Position numbers and translations under genes: made by a program. Below the pieces are notes generated by a model, which ran no database searches, was not told the origin of the DNA, and saw nothing but the letters and a program-made list of their open reading frames with translations. DNA of 35,901 nucleotides, from the IMG/VR virus record IMGVR_UViG_3300032954_000048, positions 1-35,901 of that record, one strand, 5' to 3'. This DNA is from a virus. Shown here piece after piece: positions 16,836-24,750 of this stretch (position 1 is its first letter; each line of letters starts with the position of its first letter).

Positions 16836-18797
16836 CTATTGTACACCAACCTCGGCTAAAAAGCGAGAGGGTTTTACTTGGATATTGTTCGGTCCCTGCC
16901 GTTGCATGTCGTGGATGCAGAGGACAAGCCAGTCACGGGCTCGCGTGGCAGCGACGTAGAAAAGACGCCGTTCTTCTTCGATTTCTTCCTCGGAGCCAAC
17001 CGACCATTTGTGCGGCAGGTAGCCTTCCACCACCCCGTGGACGTAGACCCGCTCCCACTCTAAACCCTTGGCAGAGTGGATGGTAGAGATGACCACGGCT
17101 CCCTCAGGGTCGTTGTCCCGTAGCTTGTCCATCGTAAGCAGGAAGATCAGGTCTTCAATGCTCATGCCGTCCGCGTGCAAAGCCTCGACCATCTGGATTA
17201 GGCGTTGAATATTCTCCAATTTGGTCTTGACTTTTTCCGGGTCTTTCTTGTACTTACCGCTGATGTATTCCGGGTATTTAGTAAGGGTCAGAATGTAGTT
17301 CAGGGCAGAAACCGGGGTGTCCCTAAACTGTGCCGCCACGTCAATGACCCCTACAAAGGCGACCAATTTAGTCTCCAATCGGGCAGCCTCCAGCAGGTTG
17401 CCCTTGAACTTCTCCCGTGCCGTATTGCGAAGCTTCTCCAAAGCCACGTCCCCGATGCCGCATTTGGGCACCCGCGAGGCGCGACAGAACGAAGCGAAGT
17501 CCTTCGTATTGACGGCGAACTTAAGGTACGCCAGAACGTCGCGGCATTCCTCAGTGTCTTTCAGACCGTAGCCGCCGCGCACCACGTACTTGATGCGACG
17601 GCGAACCAGTTCGGTTTCCAGTTCACGTATCTGGGAAGACGCCCGAACGAGGATGGCGTTATTGCGGAACGGAATAGGCTTGGCAGCCGAGACGCGGGGT
17701 TTATCGCCGCGTGCAATAGCCGCCTGATCTCGCTGGTACTTGTCGTTATCACGGGCGATCTCAGACGCAATACTGGCAGCGATATCTTCCGGCAGACAGG
17801 CTCGGAGCAACTGGGTCTCGCCGTGATCGCCCTGAGTACCCCGCCAGCTTTCCATCTTCAAGGGGATGGTCTGCGTCATCTTGGACTGGATCACGTTCGC
17901 CAGCTTGACGACCTCAGGCACGCTGCGGTGATTCCGGGCGATGCGGTACAGCTTAGGCCACATCCCGCGCCAGTCTTCACTGAAGTCCTTCAGGATTTTC
18001 GGCACGGCCCCATTGAATCCGTAGATCGATTGAGACATGTCCCCCACGACATAGAGATTTTTGTTGGACGGGCTAAGCAGGAAGTTGACAAACTCCCACT
18101 GCACTGGATTGGTGTCCTGAGCCTCATCCATGAGCACGTGTGCCCACATGCTTTGAATTGCCGCACGCCACTTCGCATCGTTGCGGAATCTGCGCACCGT
18201 CAGATGTAGCATGTCATCGAAATCCACAACCGAGTTCTTGGTCTTCTCTTCCTCGTAGAGCCGCCACAACTTCACATCGACTTTGTCGAGGGCGTGGTAG
18301 CCGCTGTGCTGCTTCAGAGCGAGTTCGTGAATTTCGTCGGTGTAGTCCTTGGCAAAGCCGACGCCGCGTGCTCGATGGAACTGAATCTTTTCCAGCACGG
18401 CGAAGTGGCTGGTGCCCTCGACCTTCTCACGTTCGATAATCCGCTTCATCAACTGCTTCTGATCGTAATCGTCGAGTGGAGAAATTTTGGCTTCAAAGCC
18501 GAAGCCTTCCGGGTTCTTGCGGATGGCACCCAAAGCCAGAGAATGGATGGTGGATACCCGTGGCATCTGCTCGAACGGGGTGCTTTCAGTCAGACCGAGA
18601 CGGCTGACCAGTTCATCGGCTGCTTTATTGGTGAAGGTGATGGCGCAGATTTGCCGGGGGTTGAGACCTTTTTTGATGAGCCATCGAACACGTTCCGTCA
18701 GAACTCTAGTTTTACCGGACCCAGCCCCGGCGATAAGACAGGCGGGGTAGTCGAGGGGATGTTCAACGGCTAAGGTTTGTTCTTCGTTTAGCTGCAT
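16836..18797 (-). CDS. UvrD/PcrA/Rep-like superfamily 1A DNA helicase
   Basis: 653 residues from ATG 18797; an in-frame GTG at 18809 is an alternative. All SF1A motifs are present: Q-motif MQLNEEQTLAV, Walker A AGAGSGKT (23-30), Ia AITFTNKAADEL, II DEAQD (224-228), III GDMSQSIYGF (252-261), IV RNHRSVPEVV, V TIHSAKGLEWERV and VI RLFYVAATRARDWL. It would be a 3'-5' ssDNA translocase or helicase acting in phage replication, recombination or repair. Length fits Rep/UvrD. Its start lies inside the 3' end of the endonuclease VII-like gene, so the two are coupled. Confidence 0.93.
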   Translation of the reverse strand: MQLNEEQTLAVEHPLDYPACLIAGAGSGKTRVLTERVRWLIKKGLNPRQICAITFTNKAADELVSRLGLTESTPFEQMPRVSTIHSLALGAIRKNPEGFGFEAKISPLDDYDQKQLMKRIIEREKVEGTSHFAVLEKIQFHRARGVGFAKDYTDEIHELALKQHSGYHALDKVDVKLWRLYEEEKTKNSVVDFDDMLHLTVRRFRNDAKWRAAIQSMWAHVLMDEAQDTNPVQWEFVNFLLSPSNKNLYVVGDMSQSIYGFNGAVPKILKDFSEDWRGMWPKLYRIARNHRSVPEVVKLANVIQSKMTQTIPLKMESWRGTQGDHGETQLLRACLPEDIAASIASEIARDNDKYQRDQAAIARGDKPRVSAAKPIPFRNNAILVRASSQIRELETELVRRRIKYVVRGGYGLKDTEECRDVLAYLKFAVNTKDFASFCRASRVPKCGIGDVALEKLRNTAREKFKGNLLEAARLETKLVAFVGVIDVAAQFRDTPVSALNYILTLTKYPEYISGKYKKDPEKVKTKLENIQRLIQMVEALHADGMSIEDLIFLLTMDKLRDNDPEGAVVISTIHSAKGLEWERVYVHGVVEGYLPHKWSVGSEEEIEEERRLFYVAATRARDWLVLCIHDMQRQGPNNIQVKPSRFLAEVGVQ

Positions 18798-19252
18798 TGG
18801 GGCTTCCACTTCATGATATACTGACTGACTTTCTGAAGTCGATGGATATCTTCACGAGCGTAGCCAATGATTGAATTACAGCCGCCACAGACGATGCCTC
18901 GAAATATTTTTAGCACATCATCATGGTCTAAATGCCAATTTTTGCTGCCATGATCTAGGCCATCGCAACACGAACACCTACCTGTGAAGGTCTCCAAAGC
19001 TCGCTTTGCCTTTGCAATCTCAGATGCGGGAAGTCCTTTTTGACGCAGTCTATTCAAACGGCGATGAATCAGACAGTCGGAACAAACAACGCAACCGGAA
19101 GCCACGTCTCTATCTTGATGTCCATGTGAAACGCATTTTCCAGCATGTTTTGCTTCCAAATATGCTCGACGAGCATAATCGACGCACCGTTGACAGCATG
19201 TTTTATCATCTAAAAGGGGCTCGGCAGGATGTCGGGGGCATGTGGATTGCAT
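18788..19252 (-). CDS. Recombination endonuclease VII-like HNH protein
   Basis: 154 residues. The C-terminal half (CSCCDG, HLDHDDVLKIFRGIVCGGCNSIIGYA, then a helix with YIMKW) matches the endonuclease VII family: two CxxC zinc pairs, an HxDHD core, RG(I/L)(L/V)C and a CN..iG motif. The N-terminus has more Cys pairs (CQRC, CVVCSDC) that could form an extra zinc site. In T4 this fold resolves Holliday junctions; many small phage members act as homing-type nucleases. ATG 19252 directly follows the stop of the M41-like gene (TAAATG). Next to a UvrD-like helicase, a recombination role is plausible. Confidence 0.85.
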   Translation of the reverse strand: MQSTCPRHPAEPLLDDKTCCQRCVDYARRAYLEAKHAGKCVSHGHQDRDVASGCVVCSDCLIHRRLNRLRQKGLPASEIAKAKRALETFTGRCSCCDGLDHGSKNWHLDHDDVLKIFRGIVCGGCNSIIGYAREDIHRLQKVSQYIMKWKPQCS

Positions 19253-19825
19253 TTATCTGAGAAGCTCTCGGATGCGTTTTTTGGTAATCAGTAGCCGCGA
19301 TCCTTCCATTAAAGGGCTTTCATTGATGTAGTAACGGGCTTCTTTTTCAATTTCGGAGCGGATTCTTACGAATCCGACCTCGTGCCGCTTAAGGACATCG
19401 ATGGCTTCGATTATAAATCTTTCGACATCCTCGTCATTGAATCCGAAACTCTTGATGACCTCTATGTCTACCCTTGCGGCTGCGTCTTCTATTTCCATCA
19501 AATCTATACCAGCGACTTTGGTTCCGGCAATACCTCCAGCTAAACGAACAGCGACCCGATACTTCTCTTCTGGGGTTGCTTTCTCAATCTGTTCTTTGGT
19601 TGGCACCACAATTGGATCAACCTGAGAGTTGCCGTATTGGGTGTAGGCTTTATACCTAGCCCCAGTTCGCCCATCGCGTTGAATTGGAATAGCTACGAGA
19701 CGCACCCCCGTGACGTTCTCTCTTTGATCCCATGCCACGACAACGTGTCCGCCTTCGTGCGAAGGCGTTAGGGAGAAAAAAACATCGTCATCGACTTTCG
19801 TCATTTTTAATTCGGAAAACTTCAC
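19253..19825 (-). CDS. Stand-alone M41 (FtsH-type) peptidase-like protein
   Basis: 190 residues from GTG 19825, which has TCTGGAG upstream and overlaps the PP2C stop as GTGA. SHEGGHVVVAW at residues 22-32 is an HExxH-type zinc site like the HEAGHAVVA of FtsH; RLVAIPIQRDG follows as in M41 proteases. RLAGGIAGTKVAG then a helix with EDAAARVDIEV may supply the third ligand, an Asp. The AAA ATPase domain and membrane spans of FtsH are absent, and the domain is compact. Possibly a protease against a host target or an inhibitor domain. Activity is unproven. Confidence 0.6.
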   Translation of the reverse strand: MKFSELKMTKVDDDVFFSLTPSHEGGHVVVAWDQRENVTGVRLVAIPIQRDGRTGARYKAYTQYGNSQVDPIVVPTKEQIEKATPEEKYRVAVRLAGGIAGTKVAGIDLMEIEDAAARVDIEVIKSFGFNDEDVERFIIEAIDVLKRHEVGFVRIRSEIEKEARYYINESPLMEGSRLLITKKRIRELLR

Positions 19826-20577
19826 CCGCGTCTCCAGAGAATCGCCGTAACGTTGTCGTGCGTTGGCACGTCCACGGCGTATTGTACTAGTTCCTCAGCG
19901 TCGGCACCGCCGTCGATCAATTCCTGCATCACTTCTGGAGAGCAAGATTCCTCGCCCCCATCATGACCGGGATCGACCAGACCATCGGAACCGATAAGAA
20001 CCCAATCACCGACCGGGACTTCGATACATTCCGGTTCGCGGGTAATAATCTTGCCCATGTGCCCATCACCGAGAGCACGGGACATCTGAAGTCCACGAGC
20101 ATGATCGCTGTATGAAAAATCATTCCAAATATAGCCACGCTCGTAAATACCGCCACGAGCTTCCGCCGCTTCGCGCTCTACTTGATTGGTGCGCACGTTG
20201 TGTTCCGGGCTAATCCAGAGGGTATCGTCGGGTTGATGAATGATGACCGGAGAGTCGCCAAGAATGGCGACATAGGCGGTAGTTGCACCCTCAGGGAGAA
20301 AAACAATCGAAAGGGTCGAACCCGCATCGACGAACTTGGTGAGCAGATCGAAATCGTTGTACATCTCGGTGAAGACTTCCTGCATTGGTTTGGAAGAATC
20401 AAACCGCTTACGCCACACACCGGGAAAGTGCTTTTCGATGAGTTCCGAGGCTTCCGGGCCGCCATGCCCATCAGCGACCATCAGGACGAGACCTTCCGGT
20501 GCCACGATGCAGGCATAGGTGTCCTCTTGATAGCTACGCTGACCAACGTTTTGGTGCGCACTGATGAACTTATTCAT
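19822..20577 (-). CDS. PP2C-family serine/threonine phosphatase
   Basis: 251 residues from ATG 20577 (MNKFISAHQNVG). Motifs in order: RSYQED (14-19, metal and phosphate binding), VADGHGG (34-40), GDSPV, MSRALGDG, IGSDGLVD and HDNVTAI, the conserved metal-coordinating set of PPM phosphatases. It should remove phosphate from Ser/Thr of proteins using Mn or Mg. A longer reading from 20802 adds a low-complexity Lys/Pro/Ala stretch that overlaps the upstream Cys-rich gene and is not used. No Shine-Dalgarno; GTATTAC ends five bases before the ATG. PP2C genes are unusual in phages; a host-signalling target is inferred. Confidence 0.9.
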   Translation of the reverse strand: MNKFISAHQNVGQRSYQEDTYACIVAPEGLVLMVADGHGGPEASELIEKHFPGVWRKRFDSSKPMQEVFTEMYNDFDLLTKFVDAGSTLSIVFLPEGATTAYVAILGDSPVIIHQPDDTLWISPEHNVRTNQVEREAAEARGGIYERGYIWNDFSYSDHARGLQMSRALGDGHMGKIITREPECIEVPVGDWVLIGSDGLVDPGHDGGEESCSPEVMQELIDGGADAEELVQYAVDVPTHDNVTAILWRRG

Positions 20578-20593
20578 ACTACGTAATACTGGT

Positions 20594-21217
20594 TCACCCT
20601 TGGGGGCTGCCTGACTTTTTCGCGTCGTACTCCGCTTGGCAGTCGGGGCAGGTGTAGCCGGGGTCGCCTTCCATCGTGGGCGCTTCGCAGCTACAGGCTT
20701 TGCGGACGGGTTCTTGCTTGAGCCCTTCGTGGCAGATGTGGCATTCTTGGGGACTGATGCGCGTCCCGTGGATCGCTTGGGGGTTTGCTTTGTGTTCTTC
20801 ATACGTTTTATCCTGCTGAATTATCAATGCACAAGACTCGCAGCACTTCTCCGGGTTCTCAGGGCTGGCACTGGGGTTTCCCGCCGCACGCCACTTATCG
20901 TGCTCTTCCTTGATCGGGCGACAATGTGAAATCCAATCCTCGTAGTCCTTGGGAACAAACGGCATCTCTTCCGACGCCTTGAGCGCCAACAAAAACATGC
21001 GCATGTGCGGACCGTTAGCCATCTCTTCAATGCGGTGATGACACACGCAGCCGCACATATCGAAAATTTCTGGGTTGTCGCCTCCCACATAGGTGATGCA
21101 GCAGCCGCAGTCGTATGCACCCCACTCGTCGGCGTTGTTGTTCCAGCAGAAGACGTAACGTCCTTTCATGCTGTGTAGAAGCTGCTCAAGAATGATGCCT
21201 TGCTTGGTTCGTCTCAT
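20594..21217 (-). CDS. Cys/His-rich multi-zinc-ribbon protein (207 aa)
   Basis: ATG 21217 overlaps the DUF3850 stop as ATGA. At least five Cys groups are visible: YDCGCCITY, MCGCVCHHR, KCCESC, ECHICHEG and ACSCEAP with CPDCQ near the C-terminus. This suggests two or more zinc sites. No family is recognised; GDPGYTCPDCQAEYDAKK is like a rubredoxin-type knuckle. A longer frame upstream to GTG 21265 is possible but would overlap more of the DUF3850 gene. Confidence 0.55.
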   Translation of the reverse strand: MRRTKQGIILEQLLHSMKGRYVFCWNNNADEWGAYDCGCCITYVGGDNPEIFDMCGCVCHHRIEEMANGPHMRMFLLALKASEEMPFVPKDYEDWISHCRPIKEEHDKWRAAGNPSASPENPEKCCESCALIIQQDKTYEEHKANPQAIHGTRISPQECHICHEGLKQEPVRKACSCEAPTMEGDPGYTCPDCQAEYDAKKSGSPQG

Positions 21218-21564
21218 GCCGCCGCACTCACATCCCACCATTGAATTCGGAGCGACATCACACACAGATTTTCCGGCAGCCCAAAGGTGCCGCCCGGTGT
21301 GATGTAGCTGATGGTCGCCAGAATATGGCGTCCAGTATAACGTCCAGTATCAGGATCGTACTCCCGCAGGTAGAGTTCATCGCCCTCGCGAAAGTCCCGG
21401 TCGTTGACGCGAACCTCGTGTGTTTTGTTGCCGCCTAGTACCGCCGAGAACGGCTTAGGCCACGTCTTCAGTTCATGCCGCTTCGGACCGTTGCGCGGCT
21501 CGAACTTGATGACTTCTCGTTTGTAGGTGCCTGCAACCTCGTCAAACAGTTCCCGGTTGTCCAT
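21214..21564 (-). CDS. DUF3850 (ASCH/PUA-like) protein
   Basis: 116 residues. HELKTWPKPFSAVLGG, KTHEVRVNDRDFREGDELYL and REYDPDTGRYTGR at residues about 30-78 match the DUF3850 consensus ([33 protein letters not shown].EY). The family has the ASCH/PUA-like fold, thought to bind RNA or modified bases. Start ATG 21564 overlaps the upstream gene. It is frequent in phages and prophages, without a defined role. Confidence 0.85.
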   Translation of the reverse strand: MDNRELFDEVAGTYKREVIKFEPRNGPKRHELKTWPKPFSAVLGGNKTHEVRVNDRDFREGDELYLREYDPDTGRYTGRHILATISYITPGGTFGLPENLCVMSLRIQWWDVSAAA

Positions 21565-21826
21565 TTTCCATATCCGTTTGAACGGTGAACGAGACCTCGA
21601 TCCAGTCCGGAATGAAAGTCACATCCAGAATGATCGACTCATCTTTCCCTTTACGTCCTGTGACGCTAACCAGCCGATCTCCGAACAAGTTGCGGAACTT
21701 CTTGGCTTGTTGTTCGGCAAACTCGTTAACGTCGATGACTTCAAGGGGACGCCCGACAAATTGATCGAGCGCCTTTCTGAACTCCGACCTGATCTGTTCG
21801 TGAATCTGTTCTGGAGTCTGTTCCAT
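21542..21826 (-). CDS. Hypothetical protein (94 aa), likely leaderless
   Basis: ATG 21826 has no Shine-Dalgarno, but TATTAT ends five bases before it. The first half is a long helix (QIHEQIRSEFRKALDQFV, EFAEQQAKKFRNLFG), the second half beta (IILDVTFIPDWIEVSFTVQ). It heads the run DUF3850, Cys-rich protein, PP2C. Directly upstream lies the terminator of the OmpA-like gene, so this start begins a new transcript. Confidence 0.55.
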   Translation of the reverse strand: MEQTPEQIHEQIRSEFRKALDQFVGRPLEVIDVNEFAEQQAKKFRNLFGDRLVSVTGRKGKDESIILDVTFIPDWIEVSFTVQTDMENGQPGTV

Positions 21827-21841
21827 ATCAAATAATACTGC

Positions 21842-21873
21842 AAAAACGAAGCCCCGGCTACAGTGCCGGGGCT
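21842..21873 (-). terminator. Intrinsic terminator after the OmpA-like gene
   Basis: On the minus strand a perfect 9-bp stem (AGCCCCGGC / GCCGGGGCT, loop ACTGTA) is followed by TCGTTTTTG. It lies just past the stop at 21901 and directly before the -10-like box of the next gene at 21826, separating two transcription units. Confidence 0.8.
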
Positions 21874-21900
21874 ATTCGTTGGGGAGGGCGCGGGGGAGAA

Positions 21901-23229
21901 CTATTTCTCGGCTGGTTCCAGTGTGATCTGCACCGTGCGGGTTTCCCCGGTGCCGACAATCGTCTTGATCTGGCTGGACTTGACGCCCTTGGCTTCGAAC
22001 TGCTGTTTCACGCGGTTTGCGCGAGTAGTAGCCAGCAGTCTATCCTCGGACGGGTTGCGGTTGCCGCGCAGGACGATGACGTAGCCGGGGTGACGGGCAA
22101 GAGCCGCCGTCGCAGCATCAATCATTTCCTTGCAGACTGACGTTACATGGATCGGATCGACGATAGCCGCATCGCCGCCAGCCGGAACGCATTGCGTCTT
22201 GGAGGCGAAGGTGCAGATACCGACCGGGATGATCTCCTCAACCACCGGAGGGTTGCTGACCGGAACCACGACAGCCGGAGTCGGCGCGGGAGCCGGAGCG
22301 GATTGGACTGGAACCACGACCACCTGAGGCGTTGTGGGGGCAGCCGCTACGACCTGAGGCTCTGGCTCTGGTTCCTTGTACATGCACTCATCGATCATTT
22401 TGGCGATAAGTTCGTCCTCGTTTAGACCCTTGTGGGCTTTCTTGTACGCTTTGAAGGCATACTTGTCCGAGGCCATGATCGTGCAATAGGGGCGACGTGA
22501 TCCGGAAATGGCGTAGTTGCGGGCCGTCTCCAAGATAGCGCAGTTCGGATCGATCTTGCCGCCGCCGAAGGATGCGCCAACAGGCATCGTCTGGACACCA
22601 GCGCCGAAACCCTTAAAGCAAGGGCTGGTTGGCAGTGCCGTGGGAGCGTAAGCCGTGTCCACGGGAATCTTGGAAGCAGCAACGTTCTCGGTCGAGGAGT
22701 AAGAGTTGCTGGAGTTGCCGCCGCTGTTGTTGGACGAAGAGGACTGTGTCTGGCTCTGTCCCTGCTTCTGTCCCTGCGAAGCATTGCCGCCAGCACCACC
22801 CGCACCACCCTGAGCGGTGTTGTTGTTCGTATTCGTGTTGGACGAGTTGCCGCTGTTATTCACGCCGGATGAGGAAACAGCCGTGCCGCCCGTCGCAGTC
22901 GAAGTGGAACTTCCACCTGTTGCGGAGGAAGACGAGGAAGATGAAGAACCGGAGTTCGAGGACGAGTTGCAGCTATGCCCCTTGCAGGCACCGCCGCCGC
23001 CCTTCGGGTCTTTGTGTGTCTTGGGGACTTCGCAAACGTAGTAGTGCCCCTTGGTGCCTTCCGACCCGGTGCCGAGGAAATATTGACCGTCGCCGTCTCC
23101 TGCTGAGCCGGAGGGTTTGGTCGTGCCCACGTCAACGCGAGATGCGAGAGGATCGCTGCAATTCCACGCGAACGCCGCGCTGGACATCAAAATCATTGCT
23201 ACAAAACAGAAGAGACGAAGTGATTTCAT
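21901..23229 (-). CDS. Secreted low-complexity protein with OmpA-like C-terminal domain
   Basis: 442 residues from ATG 23229 (AAGGGAGC upstream). A signal peptide (LRLFCFVAMILMSSAAFA) is followed by a Cys-containing domain, a long Ser/Gly/Asn/Thr low-complexity tract (residues about 85-190), a folded segment with GSRRPYCTIM, a Pro/Val/Ala linker and a C-terminal OmpA-like fold (IDAATAALARHPGYVIVLRG, LLATTRANRVKQQFEAKGV, VGTGETR). OmpA-like domains bind peptidoglycan, so it may sit in the periplasm, affecting lysis, envelope stability or entry exclusion. There is no lipobox. It is monocistronic, with a terminator behind it. It could derive from a host gene. Confidence 0.7.
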   Translation of the reverse strand: MKSLRLFCFVAMILMSSAAFAWNCSDPLASRVDVGTTKPSGSAGDGDGQYFLGTGSEGTKGHYYVCEVPKTHKDPKGGGGACKGHSCNSSSNSGSSSSSSSSATGGSSTSTATGGTAVSSSGVNNSGNSSNTNTNNNTAQGGAGGAGGNASQGQKQGQSQTQSSSSNNSGGNSSNSYSSTENVAASKIPVDTAYAPTALPTSPCFKGFGAGVQTMPVGASFGGGKIDPNCAILETARNYAISGSRRPYCTIMASDKYAFKAYKKAHKGLNEDELIAKMIDECMYKEPEPEPQVVAAAPTTPQVVVVPVQSAPAPAPTPAVVVPVSNPPVVEEIIPVGICTFASKTQCVPAGGDAAIVDPIHVTSVCKEMIDAATAALARHPGYVIVLRGNRNPSEDRLLATTRANRVKQQFEAKGVKSSQIKTIVGTGETRTVQITLEPAEK

Positions 23230-23310
23230 ATTGCTCCCTTTGTGGATTTTTGGTGTCAGACCGGGGAGGGCTGTCAACCTTACGTCAGTCACATCTTGAA
23301 GGTACTACGG

Positions 23311-23350
23311 GAAGGAAAAATTTGCAAGAAATTTTGCAAATTTTTCCTTC
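23311..23350. repeat. Perfect 17-bp inverted repeat (hairpin)
   Basis: GAAGGAAAAATTTGCAA at 23311-23327 and its exact reverse complement at 23334-23350 flank a 6-base loop. It lies 15 bases past the stop of the dehydrogenase fragment and about 80 bases before the OmpA-like gene. The stem is AT-rich and near-symmetric, so it could act as a bidirectional terminator or a protein-binding or recombination site. The region 23230-23310 holds no other recognisable element. Confidence 0.75.
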
Positions 23351-23365
23351 GGTTACTGAGGTAAC

Positions 23366-23941
23366 TTACACGCGGACAATCTTTTCGCTGGTAATGCCCT
23401 TGGTCGTGTTTCGGGAATCGACCACCAATTTGGCGGCGTTGACGATCTCCGAATAGTTATAGGACGAGTGATCGGTCAGGATGACTACGACATCGTATTT
23501 GTCGATGTCGGTCAACGGAACCGACTCCATGTTCAACCCGTGATCGCGCACCGCAGGGATGAAGGGATCGTTGTAGTCCACGGTCGCTCCCTCTTCCTGC
23601 ATCAGCTTGATGATCTCGACTGACGGCGACTCACGGTAATCGTCGATGTCCTTCTTGTACGCCATGCCGAGAACCAGCACCTTCGAGCCGTTGATGGCTT
23701 TCTTGTGCATGTTCAGGGACTTCGCCACAAAGTTGCACATGTGGTACGGCATCGCCACGTTGATCTCCCCGGCGAGTTCGATGAAGCGGGTGTGGAAATC
23801 GAATTCCTTCGCCTTCCACGAGAGATAGAACGGGTCGATGGGGATGCAGTGACCACCGAGCCCCGGACCGGGATAAAACGCTTGGAAGCCGAACGGCTTG
23901 GTCTTCGCCGCGTCGATGATCTCCCAGATGTCCAGACCCAT
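23366..23941 (-). pseudogene. Nucleotide-sugar dehydrogenase, 3' fragment only
   Basis: 191 codons from ATG 23941 (MGLDIWEII). AKTKPFGFQAFYPGPGLGGH followed by CIPIDPFYLSWKA is the central domain of UDP-N-acetylglucosamine/UDP-glucose dehydrogenases, including the catalytic-type Cys. The C-terminal UDP-binding domain (VLVLGMAYKKDIDDYRESPS, VDYNDPFIP) is complete. The N-terminal NAD-binding Rossmann half, about 200-240 residues, is missing: upstream of codon 1 the DNA belongs in another frame to a radical-SAM gene. It would not be an active oxidoreductase. Frame and conserved residues look intact, which argues for a recent deletion. Confidence 0.8.
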
Positions 23942-24174
23942 GCGAGCAGGGGATCGGTATTCGTTCCAGTCAAGCAGACCTCGGCAACCTTGCGTCGTCC
24001 GCACTCTTGCAGGAAGGCATCGAGGTTATCTGGAATCTTGTTCAGGTTGTTGAACGGATCGAGAGCCATCATGTGCTGCCCGATGCAGAAATAGCAGGAG
24101 CGATTGCACGGCCCGCTCAGGTGGATGTTTCCAAACCAGTGGGAGAACTTTCCCTCGTCGTTAAGGCAACCCAT
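23713..24174 (-). pseudogene. Radical SAM protein, 5' fragment fused out of frame
   Basis: ATG 24174 is coupled to the previous stop (TAATG). Residues 1-76 read as the start of a radical-SAM enzyme: CNRSCYFC (CxxxCxxC, residues 23-30, for the 4Fe-4S cluster) with EVCLTGTNTDPLL as the next strand. From about 23944 downstream the frame crosses into the dehydrogenase fragment and encodes Arg/Ser-rich noise until 23713. The original protein probably had about 300 residues. Together with the neighbouring fragment this marks a deletion junction near 23941-23950, or an assembly join. Confidence 0.75.
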
Positions 24175-24374
24175 TATTCACCCGCCTCGTAAGCGCCGAT
24201 GATTTCGCCCACACATTCATCACAAAGCCAGCGGCTATTGTCCCTGATGTGGGCGTCCCGGTCAGGGTGATAGGCACATTGATGATACTCGGCATCGCAG
24301 CCGTTGCAGACAAGCGTATCGCTACCTTGCTGCCGTGGGTAGACTTCAGGACTACCGCAGTTCGTACAGATCAT
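24174..24374 (-). CDS. Small zinc-ribbon protein (66 aa)
   Basis: ATG 24374 overlaps the upstream stop as ATGA. CTNCGSPEVYPRQ (residues 3-15), LVCNGC, CAYH and WLCDEC give four metal-binding groups, likely a double zinc ribbon. The C-terminus is acidic. A longer frame upstream to 24566 would run through the preceding gene and is not used. Unknown function. Confidence 0.6.
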   Translation of the reverse strand: MICTNCGSPEVYPRQQGSDTLVCNGCDAEYHQCAYHPDRDAHIRDNSRWLCDECVGEIIGAYEAGE

Positions 24375-24715
24375 TTGCTTTTCTTCTCGAAATAATTCCA
24401 ACCCATCGTCATGCTGGAATCGGCTGAATAAACGGTTCCCTTGACATCGACGCAATCTTTCACTGGGATCGACAGAGTCCACGATTGCCCGTCTTCGCCC
24501 TCGTCGAGTTTTCTGCCTAGAGACTTGACGATGCAGGCCAAGCGACGGTCGTCGCTGTCTGCCCATTTGCTGACGGCTTCTTGAACCATGATCGCACCCG
24601 CTCTACGGGCACGGAGGGCAGTAGCCATCAAGGTATCGCCGAACGATTCTGCACGGTCGGCGTCACGTTCCAATCGATTGATTACGCTTTGAATTTCTTG
24701 GGAGAGTTGTGACAT
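24371..24715 (-). CDS. Hypothetical protein (114 aa)
   Basis: ATG 24715 has no Shine-Dalgarno; a promoter with -10 TACTAT ends six bases before it. The first half is helical (IQSVINRLERDADRAESFG, MATALRARRAGAIMVQEAV), the second half beta-rich. First gene of a short operon with the zinc-ribbon gene and the broken radical-SAM gene. No family recognised. Confidence 0.55.
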   Translation of the reverse strand: MSQLSQEIQSVINRLERDADRAESFGDTLMATALRARRAGAIMVQEAVSKWADSDDRRLACIVKSLGRKLDEGEDGQSWTLSIPVKDCVDVKGTVYSADSSMTMGWNYFEKKSK

Positions 24716-24721
24716 GCAGAA

Positions 24722-24750
24722 ATAGTATCAGATTCCTAATTCTTTTGTAA
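24722..24750 (-). promoter_or_regulatory. Sigma70-like promoter for the gene at 24715
   Basis: Minus strand: TTACAA (-35), 17-base spacer, TACTAT (-10) preceded by TGA (extended -10). The -10 ends six bases before ATG 24715, so transcription would start at or next to the start codon, giving a leaderless mRNA. Confidence 0.55.

Noticed and set aside
17205-18209. Plus-strand frame of 334 codons opposite the helicase gene
   Set aside because: Antisense shadow of the UvrD-like gene, whose motifs are all intact.
20578-20802. N-terminal extension of the PP2C gene (Lys/Pro/Ala/Thr-rich, 75 codons)
   Set aside because: It overlaps the well-formed Cys-rich gene in another frame, and the -10-like box sits before the shorter start.
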